Positions 12,916 to 25,332 of a stretch of DNA of 64,000 bases are shown here, one piece after another. The position numbers were made by a program, and so were the translations under genes. The DNA is from Welwitschia mirabilis (lineage: Eukaryota; Gnetophyta; Gnetopsida; Welwitschiales): NCBI GenBank assembly GCA_051453625.1, contig JBOZIK010000001.1, forward strand, positions 206,373,380-206,437,379, given 5' to 3'. Under the pieces are notes generated by a model. The model did not search any database. It was not told the origin of the DNA and worked only from the letters and a program-made list of their open reading frames with translations. The first letter of the stretch is position 1. Every line of letters starts with the position of its first letter.

Positions 12916-13204
12916 TCAATGCATAAAATATAGTTAAAGCTAAACTTGTTTAACTTAATTTTTAATGCTTTCAACTAATTTCTAAGAAATAAAGAAAGTC
13001 TTTAAAGATCAGGTTTGGATGATACATTCACTAAACATGAAAAAACTATTATCTATAAAGAGAGATGTGTAAAAGCATATTTTTCTGGCCTACAAGGTAA
13101 AGAAATAATTAAAATAATTTCAATAGCAAAATAAAATGTATTATTAAACTCAAATAATAGACATTTAAAAGATTTCAAAATAAGTAATCTTAAATTATGT
13201 CCAA

Positions 13205-13375
13205 CATTGATTGCCACAATGGTTAAGTCTTGGAAATATTGAACCGAGGTCTCAAGTTCAAACCTTCACGTTAGCGATGGTGCATAGTTTGAAAAATTGG
13301 ATTGGCCTATATGCCACTAGGCATTTTTATGACACATACCTACCTATTAACCATTACCCTCAGGAAAAAATTAAA
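13205..13375 (+). repeat. SINE-like (tRNA-derived) repeat
   Basis: TGGTTAAGTCTTGG (13220-13233) fits an A box and AAGTTCAAACC (13254-13264) a B box, 34 bp apart, as in tRNA genes. The following 100 bp (GGATTGGCCTATATGCC and onward) would be the tRNA-unrelated body, ending in an A-rich stretch near 13370. It does not fold into a tRNA and is not called as one. Confidence 0.45.
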
Positions 13376-14549
13376 AAAACCTAATCTTAGATTATTTCAC
13401 ATCCTCTATAGTTGTTAAAATAGGTTTTAGTCTTTGATTCAGTACTAATTACTCTTGGTAAGATGTTCTGCAACAAGAAATCCCTTAAGAACATATTTTA
13501 AATTAAATCTAAAAAGCATTTCTAAATTTTAAGACACTTTAAGAGATTTAACAATTCTTTAGTCGTACAAATTAGTTTATTGCTTTTCAAGTCAAAGAAC
13601 AACTTAAGCCACCAAGGTTCATGCTTTTTATGAAACTTTATGAAAATGTGGATGTATGATTATAGTAATGTTGATAGCCAAATTTGATCCTAGATCAAAT
13701 GTAACAATTATACCTTCACAAGGAAGGAATCATTTCTAAAGATTTACAAATTAGTAATATTACAACTAACAAATAAATATTATGAAAAGAGTGATTAAAA
13801 AAATCAATGTGATAAGTTAGCTTCTTTTTTGAGTTAATTTATGAGAAATCATATCCCACACATTAAGATCATTAATTTGCTTAGCCAAATGAAAACCCAT
13901 GATTTATATTGTTAACCTCATAGCTAGTTACCAAATGTTTAGATCTCTTTTACAAACCACACTCAAGAAGCTAAAGCTCTAACTACGTACATGTTTAATA
14001 CATGGGTAGAATACCAAACCAACCATTGAGCTATAGGAGTTAAATCCAAGATCGTGATGTTTACGACTTAGTTATATATTATGTTCCAATTAATGCGAGT
14101 TCATCCATTTACTAATAATGAATAATGAAATTAAAGATCTTATCATTTGATCTTTAAATAATGTCATTTTTGCAATAATTTATATTAAAAATGAACTTAT
14201 GAGATTACTAGTGAAGAAAATAAATATAATCCATTCAAGTGGTCTATTCATAAATCAAATATCTATAGTTTTTTAGACTTATTTTAGTTTTACATAGCTT
14301 TTGTTAAAGACCTATATTAATACTTTGAATTCTATAGTATCTTTTATTTACATTATGTTGTCAGGATGAGGCCTTCAAATAGTATATTATAAAAGAATTA
14401 CAATATTTCTAGTTCTATATTTTTAATGATTTTTAGCACTGAAAGGAATGAATTTTTATTTATTTTAGTATTTCTTAATATGACATTATAGGGGGAATGG
14501 CTTCAGAGCTTAATGCTAGCACATTTAATTACACATAAAAAGATTTCTA

Positions 14550-14742
14550 AAAGGGATGTTGAACTTAAAACTTTAGTGACCATACCTTTTTCAAGAGTAC
14601 AGTCATCATAACCATTCAAATGAACGAGTAAAATTATACCCAATATCTTATAATATGCTAACTTGATCATTTAAAGGTTTAAAATCATAAACCACTGAAT
14701 GAAAGATGAGTGTTCCCTTAGTTAGACAGTCATTCATTAACA
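14550..14742 (-). repeat. SINE-like repeat, copy 2
   Basis: This is the diverged partner of 12728-12915, sharing the phrases AAGATGAGTGT, GTTAGAC and the CATAACCAC-like block. Box motifs are weaker than in copy 1. Confidence 0.38.
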
Positions 14743-14885
14743 TAATTCTTCTAATACTAATTTTAAGGATACATGACCTTGGAATCACATATTCCGTGCT
14801 TTATGTTTTAGTTTTTCCCCCCATTTGTAAGACATACATTCATTCTAAATGGGTGGATTAGACTCATGACTTCTTTAGCTTTGCA

Positions 14886-17800
14886 TGTCATGTCCCATAT
14901 TTTGTAAACCTTATTTACTTAAATATTAAGTATATTAAGCTTTTAGTCAAATGATTAATTATCTTTATTTAAAGGCCTTATTAAAATATCATTTTAGATT
15001 AACTTTAGTTTGTAATTTTCATAATTTACCATGAAAATGATTCAAAAATTATATTAGAAGGTGTTTATGAGAAAACCTATCCAAACATTTAAAAGTAGAT
15101 AATCCCATTATGTGAGAAATAAAAATCACATGATAAAACTAATAAATTTAAAATTTTAGGAGGACATACTAATATATTTTGCATCTTATTTACTTATTTA
15201 AATTATTGGTAAATGTGATAGGTGTACTATATTATGAATAAACTTTTTTTTCCTTGTATTATGTGATTCATAGATGTTGTATATTTTAAAATAAATGAGA
15301 AGTTGAACATGTACATGCACTTTTTGAGAATTTGAATAAGTACATGCACTTTTACCTAGAACTAAGAATGAGAAATGAGTATATTTACTCTACCATGACT
15401 TTTATATTTTCGAGATATGTAAGGACACTTGGTTCATAGCATATTCATTGTTTTATTCATTGGAACTGAAGAATTTATTTCATTAAATACCCCATAACAA
15501 TTTTAGGATTGGTGCATTTATTCTTTTGATGCATGTTTTGGATAAATTAAACTTACTTATGAGGTTATGAAGAATTAAAAAGAAGCTAGTATAAGGAAAT
15601 GATGCATGTAACTAACCTTGGTAATTAAAGTAAGAAGATTACTCACCATATTTAGGTGCATGAATCATAGATATGATCTCTTTTTTTACTCTAATGTCAC
15701 TTATTACTCATCCCACTTATCAATGCTAAATTATGTAATCTTCTAATCTTGAGGTATGTGACTTTGTTTATTTATATATAGAGATCCTTTTATCTCTTGT
15801 AAAAAGAGATACTTTCCACTTTTTTTTCATGCAAGTGCATATCCTTCTTTCCTCTCTTTTTCTTTCATTCTCTTGTTTGTGGAGATTAGAGCTTGGAAGC
15901 TTAGAGCTAAGGAACTCTTGATCTTGAATATTCATTAATATTTAACTATCAAAGACTTTCTAATATTTCCAAGTAAGCTCTTTACTCTTATTTTTTATAT
16001 GATCTCTTTTTAAGATTTTAGTGGGATGACGTAATAGTGTATTATGGAATTATTCATGGTTTTTATGTAATTATGTTATAAAATGTTATTCCCTTTCATT
16101 GGCTCTCGATAAGACACTAGCAAGATATTAGGAATCTCTTATGCTTAGTGATGGAGATTACTAATTGATGATTATGACCAAATAACTAGAGGGTTCACTA
16201 TTTGAGGGGAAAAAAGGAAAGAAATTTGGGTACCCATGCTTATTTTAATATTATATTTTTATCTACTATGCATTAGGTCTATCCTATTAGGGGTAAGTCT
16301 AATTCTTAAATATTTCTTTAGGCTAGTACCCTTTTATAGAAATTATAAGGCTCATGGTAAATGGTTTTTTTTAAATTGATTTGATTTTTCTTTTTACAAG
16401 TATTTGAATTAGCAACTTCGTTAAGATATTGTGTAAGTAATTAGTTAGTATATCCATTATTTTATATTTTTGTTATTACGAAAAGTAAACTTTCAAAATA
16501 GAGGCACAGGATAAAAATACCATATCTTATTAATTCATAGGTATAAATTAATTAAATTTTTTTGTAAGTCTAGAATTGTATTATGAATGTGAAAATGTAA
16601 AAACAATAATTTTCCTGATNNNNNNNNNNAACTAAATGTAGAAAATAGTCAATAATTAATTTTACATTTATGCAACTATTTGTTATTATATCAGCAAACT
16701 TCAGCATCCTATATTGTAGAAAATGGAATAAATTTTTCAAAACACCTTTAATTATTTAAAAACTCAAAGTATTTTAAAAGTTATGATCATTTTAGTGAAG
16801 TGTGGTAAGATTGTAATTTTAGAAAATTTGACTGTCTTTAATTTTAAATGATAACCTTAAAAATAATATTTTTAGAATTCCAAGATAGTTAAGCTATATT
16901 ATGAGGATTCTATTATGATCTAGTTTTTGAAAATTTACTATAATTTATTTTTTGCTTCATAATTAATTAATTATTCATTTTTGACTATGGTGTCTCCTTA
17001 GAAAAATAATTACAAAAACTTTTATAGAAAAATTGGGTATAATCTATTAGTAACTTTAAGTTAAATTACCTATAAATAGTATTTTATTTGTATAAATACC
17101 TCTTTTAACTTTTTTGTTTAATCTTACTTTAAATGAATATACTTGTAAGAGTTTTTACCTTAGTAGTTTAACATATATAGTCTCCATATTATCACTTTTT
17201 TTAATTAACTTATAATATATCCATATAAATTTTGGATAAATATTTATATCTTAATAATTATGCTTGAGTTTTACTTTCTTTTATTTACCTTCTTTGCACC
17301 AATCCATAGAGATTGTCATATGAGCATGAAAGAATGTTTTTAGGATTGACATAATTTTAGGTATGTTTTAGTTTCTTTAAGTACATTATTAAGATGTGAG
17401 TTGATATACTTTAAATATTTTTATTATTATTAAAAAAGAATATTTCATTTATTTGAATAGAAAAGAGAACAATACTTCCTTTATCTAGGTTTTCATTATT
17501 ATAATCTTGAATATAGAGAGGTTATTGTATATTTGTTTTGTTTTTATAGTTATTTCTATAAAAGAAACTTAATGATGATTAAATTTATTATAACTAGGTA
17601 AGTCATACATTAAATATCCAAATTAATTAGAATTATATACATGCATTTATATGGTGTATTCATCAAACGGGTCTAAATCAAGAGAATTCTAATAATATTT
17701 ATCCCCACATTTGGATTTCATCAGTAAGGTGGGTTAAATTCCATTTTTTTTTAATAATAATGTTCTAGAAGTGGATTTGATCATCACTTTCTTACTCTAC

Positions 17801-18450
17801 CCATGTATGAACTTACTCTGACTTAATATCTTAATCTCTTGGCATCAATGAATCATGTTGCACCATTTGAAGATGCTTCAAAGAAGTAGGGGTTATTTGT
17901 AAGAATGCATCCACCTCACGTACTACCTATTATCAGTTTTAGGGGTATATCAAGGTGAAGTGAAAGGCTATGAAGTTGAGCTTAGCTATATTTCTATAGT
18001 TTAGAACTTGAATTAGAACCAACTCAAGTCTAAAGGGTGATCAAATATTGAGTTGAGATGCCATTAATTAGAGTTGTAACCTCTTATTATATTAGTTAGC
18101 TATTATCCTTAAACTTACCTATGTATGTTTATAAGATTTTTACATCTCCTCAACTATTCACAAGATATCTTTTATTTGGACAAAAAACTAGGAAAAAATG
18201 AAGGATACAAACTTATAATATTGCTATTATTTATAAATCACAATAATTTAGAAATTAATTATCCGTAAATATATAATATTAATATGATTAATTTTTCATA
18301 AAATATATAAATGCTAATAAAGGAATAAGTAAAATTTGATCCTAGATACTGAGACATCTATTTGGTAATAATATTAAAGAAGGAAGGAAAATAAAATAAA
18401 ATAAAATAAAAATAGTGCTTAATTAGAGTATGAGAAGAAAGAATGTTACA
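14886..18450 (+). repeat. Terminal 3' LTR of A1
   Basis: It starts TGTCATGTCCCATATTTTG and ends TGTTACA, and is followed by CTTCT, the same five bases that precede 1852. No polypurine tract precedes it. The five bases on its left (TTGCA) do not match those on its right, so it is not an independent solo LTR with an intact duplication; it pairs with the LTR at 1852. A 10-N gap is at 16620-16629. It lacks the foreign insert found in the 5' LTR, so that insert arrived after integration or in one LTR only. Confidence 0.8.
15771..15787 (+). promoter_or_regulatory. Putative TATA box of the LTR at 14886
   Basis: TTTATATATAGAGATCC lies about 885 bp into the LTR, at the position conserved in the other family-A LTRs, and is followed by a CT-rich stretch. 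Confidence 0.45.
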
Positions 18451-19121
18451 CTTCTAGAAGTGGATTTGATCACCAATTTCCTATCTTATCCATGTATAAA
18501 CTTACTTTGAATATCTCAAGTCCTTGACATCAATGTGTCATATGCACCATCGGATGATGTTTCAAGGGAGTGGAAGTCATTTGTAAGCATGCATCTACCT
18601 CATATACTACTTATCACCTATATTAGGGATATATCAACGTCAAGTGAAAGCCTATGTAGTGGAGCTCAATAATGTTTGTATAGTTTAGAACTTAAAGTAG
18701 AACCAACTCACATCTAGAGAATGACCAGAATTAAGTTGGAATGCCATTAATTGGAGTTGTAAACTCCTATTATATTAGTTAGTTTATATCCTTATTCATA
18801 TATGTTTAAATAAGTTGACATCTACTTAACTATTCATACGATATCTTTTATGTGATAAAAAAACTAGGAAGAAATGAAGGACACAAGTATATGAAGTCGC
18901 TATTGTTTATAAACCAAAATAATCTAGAAATTAGTTATAATTAAATATATAATATTAATATGATTTTTTTTCCTTAAAATATAGAAATGCTAATAAAGGA
19001 ATAAGTAACTTTGATTCTAAGTACTGCTATTTCTATTAGGTAGAAATATTAAAGAAGGAAGGAAGAGAAAAGTGGGAAAAATAAAGTGATTAATTAGGGT
19101 AAGAGAAGAGAGGATATCACA
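18451..19121 (+). repeat. Right part of the 5' LTR of A2
   Basis: It resumes the LTR broken at 1851, beginning with the duplicated CTTCT and AGAAGTGGATTTGATC, and duplicates the type of sequence at 17763-18450 (last 690 bp of the preceding LTR). It ends TATCACA before the primer site of A2. Confidence 0.85.
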
Positions 19122-19124
19122 AAT

Positions 19125-19144
19125 TGGTGTCAAAGATCTAGGTT
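19125..19144 (+). other. Primer-binding site of A2 (tRNA-iMet type, with a small indel)
   Basis: TGGTGTCAAAGATCTAGGTT resembles TGGTATCAGAGCCAGGTT with two transitions and a small insertion. It follows the LTR end by 3 bp. Confidence 0.75.
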
Positions 19145-20329
19145 AACTTAAATAATAGTTATGTTAAGCAATTATAGGTTTATAAGAATATAAATATAAT
19201 TACTTTTTAATAACCTTTTTCCTTAATAATTGTAAAGTTAGTTGTAATGATAATAACCTTAATTCCTAATAGCTATAAAGTTAGTTATATCCCTAATAAT
19301 CATAAACCATGAGTAAAATAAATTATATTCTTGATAATACTAGATTTCAAGACAATTCTAACTCTTAGATAATCATAAATTTAATCATATATCCTAATAA
19401 TAAATCAATTTCATTATACTTACAATTTTTTCTACTTTCTAAATATATACCAAATTATATTCATGTTAATTCCAATAATTATAAACATTACACTAATAAA
19501 AATCTTAGCATCTTAATAATATTAGAAGTTAATTATATTTGGGATATTTGCCAAAGTATCCACAAGGTTAATTATAACCCAGTCCCTAGATGAGAATTAT
19601 GCTAATCATACTTGATAATTCTAAATCCATTAACAAACTAAGAAGGATGATGAATTTAAGTTATTAATGACTATGTTACCTTATAACTATAGATAATAAT
19701 TACTTAGAAGAATTAAAATTATCTTAAGAATTTAGGATAATGAACTTATATGTTTCCTTAAAGAGCTTAATGTTTTGCAAGAAATATAAATACATAAATA
19801 ATACTTTCTAATTAGACACCCTTGGAAATAATAAAATCTCCAACTAAATTATTTATTCTAAATTATATGGTCATATAACTTTAAATTTAAAACCCATATG
19901 AATAACTTATAAACCTTCTCTATTAAAAATAAAGAAAAGGGACAAAATTTATTATATATTTTAAGATATAAATAAGAACCCATTACCTCATAATGATAAC
20001 CATGTTCTTCCTAAGATTATAAAAATATTTCTAAGTTTAACATGTAATAATACCTATCTTATTTCTAAATGTAATTTCATAAAAAATTCCCCTTCTTTTG
20101 GGTGCCTCGACGTTGTCAGTTAAACCTTGAGACTAGATCAGTTACACTAAGTAATCAACATCAAGAGAATTCACAAGAAAGTTAATAACCTAATAATGGA
20201 AATCAATCCTCATTCAACCTTAATCTAGAAGTATTAACAAATACCTTCATGTAGTTCTTATTATAAATAGTAAATCAAGGTTAAAACCCATAAGTGAATA
20301 ATGGTATGGATCATCCTAAGGAAGTGGGT
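19145..20329 (+). other. Untranslated leader of A2
   Basis: It aligns with the A1 leader (5976-7169) along its length. No coding sequence is seen. Confidence 0.6.
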
Positions 20330-21498
20330 ATGAGGAAAGTAATTCACTAAAATTTATAGGAGGTTCAGATCCTTTCAAAGTAGAAACATGATTGCATAAT
20401 GTTAGAAAGGTTATAGATACCTTAGGATGTGATGCATATTACATTTTTTTTAGCTATTTATATGTTACAAGGAGAAGATAATCTATGGTAAAAAATAGAA
20501 ATGACTATGTTAGGAGATCTAGAACTTTCATGAAGGAAATTTGAGCACATCTTTAGGAGAGGTACATCACCAAGTTCTATATTTACTAGAAAGTTATAAA
20601 ATTCTACAATCTACAAAAAGCTCATAATATTACCATAGCATCTCATGAGTGTAAATTTGTAGAATTATTAAGATATATATCTCATATGAATCTAAGTAAA
20701 GAAGCTAAAGTAAATCTCTTTATTAATAGTCTTCTTCCTTCTATTGCTATCAAAGTATCCATGTGTTAACCTAACATTATAGTAGATGCTATAGAAAAAG
20801 CAAAGACAGTAGAACAAAACTAGTAGAAAAAACAAAAAATTAAGAAACAAATTCCTCCACAAGGGCATATCCTTAAGAAAATCAATCACAAATGTTTTAT
20901 CAGAATAACAATTACCACTTCAACAAGAATAATGTTAGCAGCAGTACAATAGAAATAAAAATTTTAATCAATCAAAGAAGACTCTNNNNNNNNNNNNNNN
21001 NNNNNNNNNNNNNNNNNNNNNNNNNNNNNNNNNNNNNNNNNNNNNNNNNNNNNNNNNNNNNNNNNNNNNNNNNNNNNNNNNNNNNNNNNNNNNNNNNNNN
21101 NNNNNNNNNNNNNNNNNNNNNNNNNNNNNNNNNNNNNNNNNNNNNNNNNNNNNNNNNNNNNNNNNNNNNNNNNNNNNNNNNNNNNNNNNNNNNNNNNNNN
21201 NNNNNNNNNNNNNNNNNNNNNNNNNNNNNNNNNNNNNNNNNNNNNNNNNNNNNNNNNNNNNNNNNNNNNAGAAATAAAAATTTTAATCAATCAAAGAAGA
21301 CTCTGTTTGAAAGAAATTAACATGTTCTTGGTCAAAGATATACAAGTAATCAACCTTAGAGATCCAACTTCTAGCAAACTCCTAGTCAGTATCAGTATCA
21401 AAACCAATATAAAGAATATCAATGCTACTATTGAAAAAGAAATCGTAACATAAGAGAATGTTCATTATGTAATAGAGACATTTCTAGATAATAACTAG
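20330..21498 (+). pseudogene. gag: Degenerate gag of A2, with a gap at 20986-21269
   Basis: Frames read GGSDPFKVETWLHNVRKVID and LGCDAYY (about 20365-20440), then CKFVELLRYISHMNLSKEAK (about 20650-20710) and INSLLPSIAIKVSM, as in A1. The zinc knuckle at 21423-21461 is CYY*KRNRNIREC, with the second Cys a stop and His changed to Arg, and the same short spacing as A1. The 35 bp at 20951-20985 recur exactly at 21270-21304 across 284 Ns, so the gap is probably an unmerged overlap. Confidence 0.75.
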
Positions 21499-21508
21499 NN
21501 NNNNNNNN

Positions 21509-22025
21509 TTATAGAAGGTAAGATTTTACTTAATAATAGAAAAGTAACTATTTTATTTGATTGTAAAGCAATACATTACTTTATATCTCCTAGAATTGTT
21601 ATAAAAGAAAACTTATGTTGCACTCCAATTGAGGAATGCATAAAGCTAGCAAATGGATCCATGTTCAAAGCTAATTAACAAGTTCAAAACTGTACTTTAT
21701 ACATAAGCTAGGGAGATTTTCAGATATAACCAATTGTTATTGACTTAGGAAAATACAACATTATTTTGAATATGAATTGGTTGGTGCAGAACAAAGTAGT
21801 TATAAAATGTGAAAATAATTAAGTAGAAATAATTAATTATGATTAAAGACTAATTTTTCAAGGCTATTAAAAATCGATAGTGAAGATTTTAATTAATGCA
21901 AAGGATACAAAAAAAGAAATTAAGAGGAAATCACTAGTTTACATGCTATACCTAAAATCAAATAGATTAAAGGAAGGAGGAACTTTAGTAAAGAATATAT
22001 CAATAGTCTAAGAATATTTTTATGT
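21509..22025 (+). pseudogene. Degenerate aspartic protease and linker of A2
   Basis: It starts just after a 10-N gap (21499-21508). LFDCKAIHYFISPRIV (about 21553-21600) keeps the catalytic Asp (21559-21561) that A1 has lost. PIEECIKLANGSMFKAN and VIDLGKYNIILNMNWLVQNK follow, a typical retropepsin C-terminal block. The linker to RT has KEGGTLVKNISIV. The frame is broken by stops at several points. This is the clearest protease of family A in the window. Confidence 0.75.
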
Positions 22026-22029
22026 ATTT

Positions 22030-22850
22030 ACAAAAAAATTACCAATAACTTCATCCCTTCAGGAAGTTGAGTTTTCTACTAAATTATTACCAGGAACCCA
22101 ACCTATCTTTAAGAAATCATATACAATGTTTCTTAAAGAAATGAAAGAATTAAAAAATTAGCTTGAAGAACTCTTACAAAAATGCTTTATTCATCCTAGT
22201 GTATCACCAGGGGGAGCACCTGTATTATTTGTAAAGAAGAAGGATGAAATACTAAGATTATGCATTGATTATAGATAGCTACATAAGGTTACCATTAAGA
22301 ACAAGTATCCACTACCAAGAAAGATGATGCTTTTGATCAACTCAAAGAAGCTAAGGTATTCTCGAAATTTGATCTAAAATCTAGATATCGTCAAGTTTTA
22401 AAATAAGGAAGAAGATATTCATAAAACAATATTTAGAGCCTCTATGAGTATTATGTGTTTACTATTATGCTTTTTAATTTAACTAATGCCCTTGTGGTAT
22501 TTATGAGTATTCTAAATTACATATTTCAATAACATATTGATTCCTTGTAATAGTATTTATTGATGATTAGACTCATTTATTCCAAGACTTATGAATAGCA
22601 TTAGAAATACTTAAGAAAAGTATTACAAACTTTATAGAATTATAGAATAGTAAGGAGTCCATTCAATTTTCAATTCATGTAATATCTAAGAAAGATATAC
22701 AAATGGATTAAGATAAAGTTAGAGTAATCATTGAATGACTAATACCTACAAATATTACTAAAGTTAGAAGATTTCTTGATTTTTAAGTGTACTATTATCA
22801 ATTCATATTCAACTTCTCCAAGATAGCTCTTCATGAAGAAGTATTTTAAA
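22030..22850 (+). pseudogene. pol: Degenerate reverse transcriptase of A2
   Basis: Blocks in order: [20 protein letters not shown] and [15 protein letters not shown] (about 22175-22275), VTIKNKYPLPR (22289-22321), FSKFDLKSRYRQV (about 22360-22400, first catalytic Asp kept), and VFIDD followed by a stop (about 22553-22570). The thumb region (SNH/FLDF, 22720-22830) is frameshifted, and the stretch between YxDD and thumb is shortened. More decayed than A1. Confidence 0.8.
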
Positions 22851-22859
22851 GAAAAATAA

Positions 22860-23330
22860 AGACTTCCAACAGATAGAAAAATGTCAACAATCATTTAATC
22901 ATATTAAAGAATGCTTAACTAGTTCTCTAATCTTAGTAATACCAGGTGATTTAAAGCCCTTTTTAGTTTATATCAAGTATTTATAGAAGGTCTTAGAATA
23001 GTGGTTGAATAAGATAAAAGTGTAAGATCTTATAAATCAAGACAACTTAAAACTTATAAGAGAAATTATTTTATTCATGATCTTGAATTAGCTATAATAA
23101 TTTTTTCTTTAAAATTATGAAAGCATTATCTCTATGGTGCAAAGTTTTAAGTTTGGATAAGTCAGAAGAGTTTAAAATACATTTTTACTTAACCAAAGAT
23201 AAACATTAGGAAAAGTATATGGAAAAAATTTTTATGTAATTTTGATCTAGAGGTTTTATACTATAAAGGCAAGATAAATAAGATTACATATGCTCTTAGT
23301 AGATGAGGTTGTCTTAAAGTAACTATAAAA
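22860..23330 (+). pseudogene. pol: Degenerate RNase H of A2
   Basis: After QQSFNHIKECLTSSLILVIP (about 22888-22945), the frame pieces around FIHDLELAI- and LYGAKF-like blocks follow A1 closely at the DNA level (23060-23170). It ends near GKINKITYALSR (about 23270-23305). The first catalytic region is not readable, and numerous stops are present. Confidence 0.65.
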
Positions 23331-23439
23331 ATTCAAAGCCAAATTCCTACCATTATGTTAGAGGGACAAAAAAGGGATGATAATTAATAAAAATTAAAGG
23401 ACCAATTAGAAAAATAAATAGATTAAAAGAATTTTACTA

Positions 23440-24134
23440 TTAATTTAGATAGTATTATCATATTCAAGGGAAGATGTTTGATTCTTAATGTAGATGGAAT
23501 TAGACATAAGCTAATGTTTGAATTTTATAATCCACTTGTAGCAGGTCACCCTAAAGGGACTAAAATGCAAAACATGAAACACAAATTTTGGTAGCTAGGG
23601 ATGAAAAAGAATATAGCAAAATTTGTGTTAAGACATTTTATTATCAACAAGTTAAATTAGAACATAGAAATTTAGATAGATTACTTTATCCTGACGATAT
23701 TTCAGAATATAAATGGGATGTGACTTGCATGGACTATTGTAGTACCTACAAAAACACAAAGAGGTAATGATTCTATTAGGGTAATAATTGATAGAGCAAG
23801 TACAAGTACATTAGTACATTTCATTCCAGTGAAATCTACATATGATGCCAATGATATAGTTAAACTATATATTAAAAATGTTATTTGGCAAGAATTATGA
23901 ATGGGTTTAGGAATCAAGTTAAATATGAGAGCTGCATTTCATCCTCAAATAGATGGTTAGCCGAAAAGAGTTAATAAAATTTTAAAAGATCTTTTCATAC
24001 CAAGTATTTTAGATAATTCCAAGAGTTAGAAAGAGTAGCTACCATTGGTAGAATTTACATATAATAATAGTTATTAGAGTTCAATTCAAATGGCTCTGTT
24101 TAAATCCTTATATGGTAAAAAATGTAGAGAACGT
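23440..24134 (+). pseudogene. pol: Degenerate integrase of A2, N-terminal and core part
   Basis: EYKWDVTCMDY (about 23706-23738) holds the first catalytic Asp. A block of about 64 bp covering the second Asp motif (A1 10570-10633) is missing around 23885-23890. AAFHPQIDG and VEFTYNNSY (about 23932-24075) mark the rest of the core, and LYGKKCRER (about 24110-24133) is cut at 24134 by a family-C LTR. The coding trace continues at 25333. Confidence 0.78.
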
Positions 24135-25332
24135 TATTGTGATGTGAATTTATATAATTTTAAGTCCTTAAGTAGATCCTATTGATCATAAACACTTGCA
24201 AAAAAATACATACTAGTATAAACAAGAGTTAACCTACATGTTATAATCCATTAAAGGAACTAGGCTAGAAGTTAGAAAATTGATTTCAACAAAGTATTTT
24301 TAGTTTTTGAAATAAGAATGATGTAGAAATGAAATGCAAGATGAATGTAAATGCAATGAGTAATGAACCTATTTGACTATTAATCTTTCTATCATCAATA
24401 TTAGTCCTTATAACTTAGATCAATCAGGAAAATTATCACTTAATCCTAATTAACATAAGCTATAAGATACATCAAACAATATATGCAATTATAGAAATGC
24501 AATATGAAACAAAATACAAGACCTAACTAATAGTGTTAACCTTAACAAAGGTGACCTTTATGATCTAGATTAATTATAAATCTGTCACTGAATTATAACC
24601 AATATAAACCATAAGGAAGATGCACATAATAGAAGTGAAGTAATCTTTATATTAATCACAAATTAATTGAGCATTTACTTATAAAGTAACAACACTTCAA
24701 TGGAGGATACATAGCCCAACACTAAGGAAAACCTCTCTCTATAGCTATGGATGGACCTCCTGTTCTTAAATATCTTGTCAAAAGACTTTTTGGTATAAAA
24801 GATGAAATTGGAAGTGAAGGAAAGGGGCATATTTATAGTTTTATATTAAATATTTTAGAAGCAAAAGCCTCAAAGTTAAAGATGAAATTTGAGTAGTCCA
24901 CATGGGGTGCATAACTACAATTTAAAGATAATTTAATTTATTCATATGGAATAGTTGTCATCCTTCATGTCGTCCAGATAACTACAGGGACAATGCCCAT
25001 AATAGAAGCTGACTAATTAGCTTTCAACCCCACATTTAGCCCTACAAATTTAGTCCAACCAACATCACTATTGTGGAAATAACATGGGAAATGACAGACT
25101 TCCTTATCTTTTTAACTAAAATGAATTAGCCTCTTGGATCATTGATATCCTTCTTAAAATTATAAGTATTAGAATTTTCCTAAAATACCTCTAATATGCT
25201 AAGAATTACATTTTTTTTATAATCATCCCATTAACTCTACATAATCATCAGAATTTTATCTAAACCTATCTAAATGTCTTATAAAATTACTCAAATTACC
25301 CTATCAAATACATACAAATTCACATTATAATA
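24135..25332 (-). repeat. Solo LTR of family C (Athila-like) inserted in A2 integrase
   Basis: It aligns end to end with the C2 LTR at 57355-58568; on the plus strand it starts TATTGTGATGTGAATTT where C2 has TGTTGTGGTGTGAATTT. No internal element sequence accompanies it. Flanking 5-mers AACGT (left) and CATCT (right) fit a decayed duplication; the uninterrupted A1 site reads CACAT. The expected course is recombination between two LTRs of a full element. Confidence 0.8.

Larger units (their letters stand above)
11907..14885. other. 3-kb non-LTR spacer inside A1, rich in tRNA-like repeats
   Basis: No similarity to A or C family DNA is visible. No gene is supported; the open frame at 12414-12674 on the minus strand has no recognisable domain and low-complexity composition. 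The stretch contains a direct pair of repeats of about 190 bp and one further tRNA-like unit, listed separately. A shorter echo is at about 12165-12243 (CACTAGTTAAACTACTACAC), and an A-box-like TAGCTCAATGGTTGG is on the minus strand near 14021-14035. It could be host intergenic DNA or DNA captured by the element. Confidence 0.5.

Noticed and set aside
13205-13375. tRNA gene
   Set aside because: A and B boxes are present, but there is no acceptor stem or anticodon loop that folds; a SINE-like repeat fits better.
20892-21320. Frames of 108-142 codons across N runs (also at 2901-3113 and 60992-61556)
   Set aside because: Most of their length is N. The open frame is an artefact of the gap.
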